Source: Streptococcus australis (lineage in GTDB: Bacteria; Bacillota; Bacilli; Lactobacillales; Streptococcaceae). Taken from it: DNA of 64,000 nt. Under the pieces are notes generated by a model. The model was not told the DNA's origin. It searched no databases and worked only from the letters and a program-made list of their open reading frames with translations. Location of the stretch: the NCBI RefSeq assembly GCF_015553625.1, contig NZ_JADNGY010000011.1, positions 1 to 64,000 of the forward strand, written 5' to 3'. The translations under genes and the position numbers were made by a program. Shown one piece after another: positions 58,803-64,000 of the stretch. Each line of letters begins with the position of its first letter. Positions within the stretch are counted from its first letter, which is position 1.

Positions 58803-60106
58803 AGAAAAAACGTAAGATTCGAGGCTCCAGATTGTTTCTAGGCTTGCTTTTGCTTTTTCTACTTGCTGGAGGGATTTGGTGGCAGCGTCAGCCTAAGCTT
58901 GTCCGCTTGGGGGTCTACGCTGGATCTAGCTGGGATGTGCCCACCCAAACGGAAGAAAAAGTCTTGGACCAAGCGATTGCTCGTTTCGAAAAAACGCATC
59001 CAGGGGTAAAGATTGTCTACGAAAGCGGGATTCCGAAGAATCAGTATGCGAGCTGGTTAGCCAATCAGATCCTCCATGGACAGGAGCCAGATCTATATAT
59101 GGTATCCAGTACTGAGCTCCCGGTGTTAGCTGCGCGTGGGGCGGTAGAAGATTTGACACCCTTGATGGACAAACAGGTCGATCCTTCTCATTTTTATCCA
59201 GTTGCCCTAGAAGCAGGTAAATACAAGAACCGTCAGTATGCCCTCCCATTTGAGAGCAATCCTGTTTTGATGTGTGTCAATAAAGATTTATTGGAAAAGG
59301 AAGGGATTGCTATTCCGAAAGAGGGGTGGACTTTGGAGGAATTTTATACGATTTGTCAAAAAGTGACGCGGGATACAGATGGAGATGGTGAGCTAGATCA
59401 GTTTGGAAGTACAGATTATACCTGGAGGGAGGCCTTGGCAGCTCATGGTGGCCAGCTTTTCCGTCAGGATAACATTAATCTGACGAGTAAAGAAATGAAG
59501 CGCTCGCTCTATTTTGTCGAAAAACTCGAAGCCCTTCATGGGAATTTCAATGTTACTTCTAAGGATTTTGATGAAGGCAAGGTCGCTTTTTATCCGATGA
59601 CCTTGGCCCAGTACCGAACTTATAAACCTTATCCCTATCATGTTGCCAAATATTCAAATTTCACTTGGACCTGTATCCCTATGCCCGGGGCTTCTGGATC
59701 AACTCCGTCAACCTTAGTGGATACGTCCTTGTTTGCTCTGTCTTCTCGGGCCAGTGCTAGCAAGGAGGCCAAGGAATTCATGGAATTTTTGACCCAGGAC
59801 CAGCAGGTCCAGCAGGACCTCTTCCGGCAGTCGCAGGGGACCTCTGTCCTCCCTTCGGTGGTCAATAGTTCGGAAAGTCGGGACCTTCTTAAAGCGGATG
59901 ATTTCGGGGTTGATTCCTTGACGAATCGGACCCTGGACCAGATTATGAAAAAGGCTGTCCTAAGTACTCCTGGCAACCTACCCGATGATATCTGGGATCG
60001 ATTGGATTATTTGATTTATAATGCTCTAAAAGCAAAGGATATTGATAATCAATTGCCTCAAATTCAAAAGATTATTGAGGAAATGCTTCGGGAGAAGTTT
60101 CGTTAA
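58799..60106 (+). CDS. Membrane-anchored CUT1-type sugar-binding protein
   Basis: A 435-residue MalE-like solute-binding domain tied to the membrane by an N-terminal helix (about 13-27, no lipobox Cys). It starts RLGVYAGSSWDVPTQ and has DTDGDGELDQFG (calcium-like loop, about 198-209). No permease or ATPase gene is near. It overlaps the response regulator by 4 nt, so it belongs to the same sensor operon. It is a second candidate receptor for the kinase. A terminator follows. Confidence 0.83.
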   Translation: MKKKRKIRGSRLFLGLLLLFLLAGGIWWQRQPKLVRLGVYAGSSWDVPTQTEEKVLDQAIARFEKTHPGVKIVYESGIPKNQYASWLANQILHGQEPDLYMVSSTELPVLAARGAVEDLTPLMDKQVDPSHFYPVALEAGKYKNRQYALPFESNPVLMCVNKDLLEKEGIAIPKEGWTLEEFYTICQKVTRDTDGDGELDQFGSTDYTWREALAAHGGQLFRQDNINLTSKEMKRSLYFVEKLEALHGNFNVTSKDFDEGKVAFYPMTLAQYRTYKPYPYHVAKYSNFTWTCIPMPGASGSTPSTLVDTSLFALSSRASASKEAKEFMEFLTQDQQVQQDLFRQSQGTSVLPSVVNSSESRDLLKADDFGVDSLTNRTLDQIMKKAVLSTPGNLPDDIWDRLDYLIYNALKAKDIDNQLPQIQKIIEEMLREKFR

Positions 60107-60117
60107 GAGCAACTAGG

Positions 60118-60147
60118 CATCTGTCAAGTGACAGATGTCATTTTTTT
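60118..60147 (+). terminator. Terminator of sensor operon
   Basis: CATCTGTC pairs with GACAGATG over a 4-nt loop, then TTTTTTT. Its downstream arm contains the first copy of the TGACAGATGTCA motif, so the two functions overlap. Confidence 0.8.
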
Positions 60148-60184
60148 ATTGACAGATGTCAACTTTTCTTTGTGACAAATGACA
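60129..60184 (+). promoter_or_regulatory. Triplicate TGACAGATGTCA motif, candidate operator
   Basis: TGACAGATGTCA occurs identically at 60129-60140 and 60150-60161 (starts 21 bp apart), and TGACAAATGACA at 60173-60184 (23 bp further). Each of the first two is a 5-bp inverted repeat with a 2-bp centre. The spacing of about two helix turns suggests a protein binding on one DNA face. The adjacent response regulator is the natural candidate. Confidence 0.6.
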
Positions 60185-60187
60185 ATA

Positions 60188-60214
60188 GTAAAACGCTTTC
60201 AAAAACAATACAAT
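60188..60214 (+). promoter_or_regulatory. PTS promoter -10 with cre-like site
   Basis: GTAAAACGCTTTCA (60188-60201) matches the cre core at all but its first two bases, and TACAAT (60209-60214) is a -10 candidate. No good -35 is present, as expected for an activator-dependent promoter. Confidence 0.55.
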
Positions 60215-60240
60215 AAGGTCATCATAAAGGAGGAGAAAGG

Positions 60241-60681
60241 ATGAAGTATCTGGTATTGGTCAGTCATGGTGGACTGGCAGAAGGTCTGAAAAGTTCGCTG
60301 GCAATGTTTGCTGGGGATAAGATAGATCAGGTGATTGCGGTCGGACTGAAAGAAGGCAAATCGGTAGATGATTTTGCTCATGATTTTCGTCAGGCGATTT
60401 CCCATTTAACAGATGAGGACTCTGTCTTAGTTCTAGCAGACATTGTAGGTGGCAGTCCTTTGACAACGGCAGCGACAGTGCTAGAGGAGCAAGGAAAGCT
60501 GAGTACAGCCTTGATCTTAGGTGGAATGAACTTGACCATGGCGTTGACAGCAGTTGTGATGAAGGACATGATGGAGGGGGCTGATTTAGCCCAGGTGATT
60601 TTATCCGAAGCTTCCACTGCCTTGCAAGAATTTGCCCTTGCCCCGGTAGAGGGTGACGATGAAGAAGATGATGATATTTAA
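60241..60681 (+). CDS. Mannose-family PTS EIIA component
   Basis: A 146-residue PTS EIIA of the mannose family. The phospho-accepting His is His9 in VLVSHGGLAEG. It takes phosphate from HPr and passes it to EIIB. It is separate from EIIB, so it is not the fused ManL of the glucose/mannose system. The substrate is unknown. The C-terminus is very acidic (EGDDEEDDDI). Start follows AGGAGAAAGG. Confidence 0.88.
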   Translation: MKYLVLVSHGGLAEGLKSSLAMFAGDKIDQVIAVGLKEGKSVDDFAHDFRQAISHLTDEDSVLVLADIVGGSPLTTAATVLEEQGKLSTALILGGMNLTMALTAVVMKDMMEGADLAQVILSEASTALQEFALAPVEGDDEEDDDI

Positions 60682-60698
60682 CTAAGGGAGGTTAGAAA

Positions 60699-61193
60699 AT
60701 GGTAGTATCATTTGTACGGATTGACGACCGTATGATCCACGGTCAAACAGTAACTCGATGGGCTAAAGAAAAGCCTTGTGATGGCTTGATCGCTGTCAAC
60801 GACGCAGCAGCTTCTAATAAGGTCTTGATCCAAGCCTATAAAGGGGCTTCAGATAAAAAAACCTTTGTCTGGACCAAGGAAGCTTTCAAAGAAAAATCTG
60901 CAAAAGTAACGGAATCAGAAACTCGCTATTTCTTGATTACTAAGAACCCCATCGATATGAAAGAAATTTTGGTAGACCAAGGGTTTGTCCCAGGCGATGT
61001 CAAAGAAATCATTGTCGGTCCTGCAAATGACCGTCCGGGTGCTGTGAAATTGGGAAATAACCAATCCATCACCCAGGAAGAAGCAGAAGCCATCGAAGCC
61101 ATTCAGGCTGCAGGCTACAAGGTGAAATTCCAGTTGCTTCCAGATGTATCCATCGGTTACTGGGATGATTTTAAATCAAAATTCGGATTCTAG
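60699..61193 (+). CDS. Mannose-family PTS EIIB component
   Basis: A 164-residue EIIB. The phospho-accepting His is His14 in RIDDRMIHGQT. It is second in the PTS operon, 17 nt after EIIA. It transfers phosphate to the incoming sugar during transport through EIIC/EIID. Confidence 0.92.
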   Translation: MVVSFVRIDDRMIHGQTVTRWAKEKPCDGLIAVNDAAASNKVLIQAYKGASDKKTFVWTKEAFKEKSAKVTESETRYFLITKNPIDMKEILVDQGFVPGDVKEIIVGPANDRPGAVKLGNNQSITQEEAEAIEAIQAAGYKVKFQLLPDVSIGYWDDFKSKFGF

Positions 61194-61255
61194 AGAGGGG
61201 AGTATCCTAGCTCTTCGTCACTAAACTATACTTACAAACAAAAGGAGCGTTTGTT

Positions 61256-62098
61256 ATGACAATTTCATGGATTCAAGCAATCTTGCTTGGTATTTTCGCC
61301 AGCTTGTCTTCAATGCCTGGTATGGGTGGTTCCAGTATCGGGAACTATACACTTGGTCGTCCCCTAGTTGGTGGGTTGATCTCAGGGTTAATCCTTGGAG
61401 ATGTGACAACCGGTATCATGGTCGGGGTTGCCCTTCAGGTCGTTTATATCGCTTTGGTAACACCTGGTGGAACTGTATCTGCCGATGTACGGGCTATTTC
61501 TTATATCGGAATTCCTCTTTCCATCTTATTTGTTCATGCCAACAATATTACTGGTGAGGCAGCAATTGCAGCGGCAGCAGCCCCAATCGGTGCAGCCGTT
61601 GGGACTATCGGTACCGTTCTTTTCTACGGTACTGCAACCATGAACTTGCTTTGGCAACATATCGGTTGGAAAGCCGTTGAAGAAGGAAACTTCAAAAAAC
61701 TCTACGAAGTTGACTGGGTTTACCCATGGATTTCTCACTTCCTCTTCTCCTTCCTTCCAACGATGATTATCACCAAATACGGTGAAAACATGGTGGATTT
61801 GATGAAACAATACCTTCCAATGGATGGTTACTGGATGAAAGCCCTCTTTACAGTCGGTGCCCTTCTTCCATGTGTCGGTATTGCCATCCTCTTGAAGCAA
61901 ATCGTTACAGAAGTGAGAGACTTCATTCCATTCTTTGTTGGATTTACCTTGGCAAAATCTCTTGGCTTGAACTTGGTAGCGAGTGCGGTAGTTTCATTGA
62001 TTTTTGCAGTGATCTACTATGAACTTGAAGTGATTAAAACAATGAAAGTCGTCCCTGCTGGAGCAAATGACTTTGACGATGATGAGGAGGATATCTAA
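61256..62098 (+). CDS. Mannose-family PTS EIIC component
   Basis: A 280-residue membrane protein with multiple helices. The N-terminal SMPGMGGSSIGNYTLGRPLV and EIIC stretch VALQVVYIALVTPGGTVSADV are typical. It forms the sugar channel with EIID. The start ATG follows AAGGAGCG. Acidic C-terminus NDFDDDEEDI. Overlap or 1-nt spacing leads to EIID. Confidence 0.92.
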   Translation: MTISWIQAILLGIFASLSSMPGMGGSSIGNYTLGRPLVGGLISGLILGDVTTGIMVGVALQVVYIALVTPGGTVSADVRAISYIGIPLSILFVHANNITGEAAIAAAAAPIGAAVGTIGTVLFYGTATMNLLWQHIGWKAVEEGNFKKLYEVDWVYPWISHFLFSFLPTMIITKYGENMVDLMKQYLPMDGYWMKALFTVGALLPCVGIAILLKQIVTEVRDFIPFFVGFTLAKSLGLNLVASAVVSLIFAVIYYELEVIKTMKVVPAGANDFDDDEEDI

Positions 62099-62099
62099 G

Positions 62100-62936
62100 A
62101 TGGCTGATAAAAAGAAAATTTCAAAGAAAACGCTAACCAAAGCATTCCATCATTGGTATTATGGTCACTTGACCTGTTTCTCTCAAGAACACATGCAAAC
62201 CTTTGGGTATTTGACTTCGATGCTTCCAATCGTGGAAGAAATGTATGATTCCAAAGAAGAACAAAAAGAAGCCATGCAAACCTATACAGCCTTCTTCAAC
62301 ACTGAGCCCCAACTAGGATCTCTTGTTGTAGGGATTACAGCTGGTTTGGAAGAAGCGCGTGCCAATGGAGAAGCAGTAGATGGCGAAACCATCAACGGGA
62401 TGCGTGCTGGTTTGATGGGTCCAATCGCTGGGATTGGGGACTCCTTGGTTGTTGGGACCTTAATCCCTGTACTTCTCGGGATTGCCCTTGGTCTTTCTAA
62501 AGGCGGAAACATTGCAGGGGCTCTCTTCTATATCGTCGTTTGGAACCTCTTGGTCTACTTAGGCATGCGTTTCGCCTTCTTCAAAGGGTATCACTTAGGG
62601 GACAAGGCTGTTGAATTCCTTGTAGGACCAAAAGGACAAGCCCTTCGTAAAGCGATTAGTGTGGTCGGTGGTATGGTCATCGGTGCCGTAGCAGCGACTT
62701 GGGTCTCTGTTACAACAGCCCTCGAATTCAAAAATGCTGACGGAGAAGCCTTCCTTAAAATCCAAGAAAAGATTGATGGCGTCTATCCAGGTCTCTTGAC
62801 TGCTGCCTTTATCACGCTTTGCTGGTGGCTCATGGCGAAGAAGAAAGTCTCACCAAACAAGGTCATGCTTCTCTTAGTCATCATCGCCTTAGCTGGGGTA
62901 GCTCTTGGAATCTTTGATCCAGGTCTCAAATACTAA
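62100..62936 (+). CDS. Mannose-family PTS EIID component
   Basis: About 278 residues, a membrane component of the PTS. The N-terminal KKTLTKAFHHWYYGHLTCFSQEHMQ-like region and GPIAGIGDSLVVGTL (about 113-127) are family marks. I choose ATG 62100, with GATGAGGAGG upstream, directly after the EIIC stop; an ATG at 62067 would overlap EIIC. It is last of four PTS genes. Confidence 0.92.
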   Translation: MADKKKISKKTLTKAFHHWYYGHLTCFSQEHMQTFGYLTSMLPIVEEMYDSKEEQKEAMQTYTAFFNTEPQLGSLVVGITAGLEEARANGEAVDGETINGMRAGLMGPIAGIGDSLVVGTLIPVLLGIALGLSKGGNIAGALFYIVVWNLLVYLGMRFAFFKGYHLGDKAVEFLVGPKGQALRKAISVVGGMVIGAVAATWVSVTTALEFKNADGEAFLKIQEKIDGVYPGLLTAAFITLCWWLMAKKKVSPNKVMLLLVIIALAGVALGIFDPGLKY

Positions 62937-62970
62937 GAGAAAACTGGAAACAGTTTATTGCAACCGGAGC

Positions 62971-63022
62971 ATTGAGAATGAAGTACGTGACCTCCTTTAC
63001 GAATACTTCATTCTCAATTTTT
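62971..63022 (+). terminator. Terminator of PTS operon
   Basis: A 15-bp perfect stem (ATTGAGAATGAAGTA with TACTTCATTCTCAAT) over an 18-nt loop, then TTTTTATT. Confidence 0.9.
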
Positions 63023-63038
63023 ATTGAAGGAGGCATCT

Positions 63039-63332
63039 ATGCACACCAGACAAGAATTAATAAAAGGGTATGAGACGGAAATTCGCTACCAACGCCATAT
63101 GTTGGAAAACTTGGGTCGCTGGTTTAGTGTGCTCTTTCTCATGGCCAGTATTGGTGGACTGCTGATTTATTTCTTTCACAAGACTTCCCTCCTATTTTTG
63201 ATCTTAGGTAGCTTGGTCGCCCTGATTGGAATAGCAGGGATGTTGCTAGTGGGGTATGGGATGTATCGTGGTCGAGCCAACTTACAAAAAGTCATCCAAG
63301 CTTACCAACAAAAACTAAATTTGGTTGGCTAG
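63039..63332 (+). CDS. Small two-helix membrane protein, unknown
   Basis: About 97 residues. Two hydrophobic helices (about 28-45 and 50-72) lie between basic flanks (ETEIRYQRHMLENLGRW; YRGRANLQKVIQAYQQKL). No family is recognised with confidence. The start ATG 63039 follows GAAGGAGG; an upstream in-frame ATG at 63024 is inside the terminator tail. It sits between a PTS operon and groES, with terminators on both sides, so it is probably monocistronic. Confidence 0.6.
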   Translation: MHTRQELIKGYETEIRYQRHMLENLGRWFSVLFLMASIGGLLIYFFHKTSLLFLILGSLVALIGIAGMLLVGYGMYRGRANLQKVIQAYQQKLNLVG

Positions 63333-63338
63333 AAATCG

Positions 63339-63370
63339 AAAACACTTCGAAGAGATTGAGGTGTTTTTTT
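63339..63370 (+). terminator. Terminator before groES
   Basis: AAAACACTTC pairs with GAGGTGTTTT (one wobble), then TTTT. It ends the small membrane gene. Confidence 0.75.
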
Positions 63371-63371
63371 C

Positions 63372-63399
63372 TTGACTATTTTTGACCAAGTGATACAAT
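63372..63399 (+). promoter_or_regulatory. groESL promoter with CtsR box
   Basis: TTGACT (63372-63377), a 16-bp spacer and TACAAT (63394-63399). On minus, 63388-63372 reads GGTCAAAAATAGTCAAG-like, one mismatch from the CtsR consensus RGTCAAANANRGTCAAA. The box covers the -35. Confidence 0.75.
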
Positions 63400-63410
63400 A
63401 GAAACATGAG

Positions 63411-63437
63411 TTAGCACTCGATGTTGAAGAGTGCTAA
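63411..63437 (+). promoter_or_regulatory. CIRCE element (HrcA operator)
   Basis: TTAGCACTC, a 9-bp spacer, and GAGTGCTAA form a perfect CIRCE. It lies just downstream of the -10 box, in the 5' untranslated region. Repression by HrcA is relieved on heat shock. An ATG at 63421 lies inside this element and is not a start. Confidence 0.95.
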
Positions 63438-63459
63438 AATACAAGAACGGAGGAATGAC

Positions 63460-64000
<541 letters not shown>

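Noticed and set aside
63421-63459. ATG 63421 as the groES start
   Set aside because: It lies within the CIRCE element; ATG 63460 has a ribosome site and gives the standard GroES N-terminus.

Overview
The window comes from a low-GC Gram-positive coccus, almost certainly an oral (viridans) Streptococcus of the Mitis/Sanguinis kind, perhaps close to S. parasanguinis. The evidence is adcRCBA with tandem AdcR boxes, a comGA-GG operon and ssbB with cin-box promoters, a sulABCD-like folate operon, a full S. pneumoniae-type N-glycan catabolic set, and groES with both CtsR and CIRCE sites. Genus is secure; species is inference. I see no prophage, insertion sequence or CRISPR array.

Layout. 1-550: the end of a tRNA array (Phe, Tyr, Trp, His, Gln, Leu) with a terminator. 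629-4145: zinc uptake operon adcRCBA. 4146-5128: a hairpin-rich intergenic region and a lipoprotein. 5136-21642: host N-glycan island, with cytoplasmic GH92, GH125 and GH38 mannosidases, a ROK kinase and a GH20 hexosaminidase, then a CcpA-controlled ABC importer without its own ATPase, then YesL and a YesM/YesN two-component system. 21693-23848 (minus): rlmA and tyrS. 24048-34302: pbp1b, rpoB and rpoC, with a possible small RNA between pbp1b and rpoB. 34687-39197: a five-gene exopolysaccharide synthase cluster. 39405-45838: DUF1033 gene, comGA-GG, a methyltransferase and ackA. 45979-50752: CPBP protease, folate operon and a 51-residue membrane protein. 50862-53569 (minus): DUF1846 protein and pepA. 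53716-55594: DUF4651, thioredoxin, ytpR, a long inverted repeat, ssbB. 55814-62936: two membrane-anchored sugar-binding proteins flanking a histidine kinase and response regulator, followed by a mannose-family PTS. 63039-64000: small membrane protein, groES and the start of groEL.

How genes work together. The N-glycan island couples import, stepwise trimming of mannose and GlcNAc, phosphorylation and a dedicated sensor pair. The 55.8-62.9 kb block looks like a sugar-sensing circuit: two binding proteins feed a kinase, and three phased copies of a 12-bp motif lie in front of the PTS genes.

The most unusual part is the exopolysaccharide cluster: UDP-GlcNAc 2-epimerase, a four-TM protein with a degenerate GGDEF-like domain, a 46-residue membrane protein, a processive GT2 synthase and a GH8 hydrolase. 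This composition recalls the Listeria Pss (poly-ManNAc) locus and suggests a little-described secreted polymer in a genus not known to use cyclic di-GMP.
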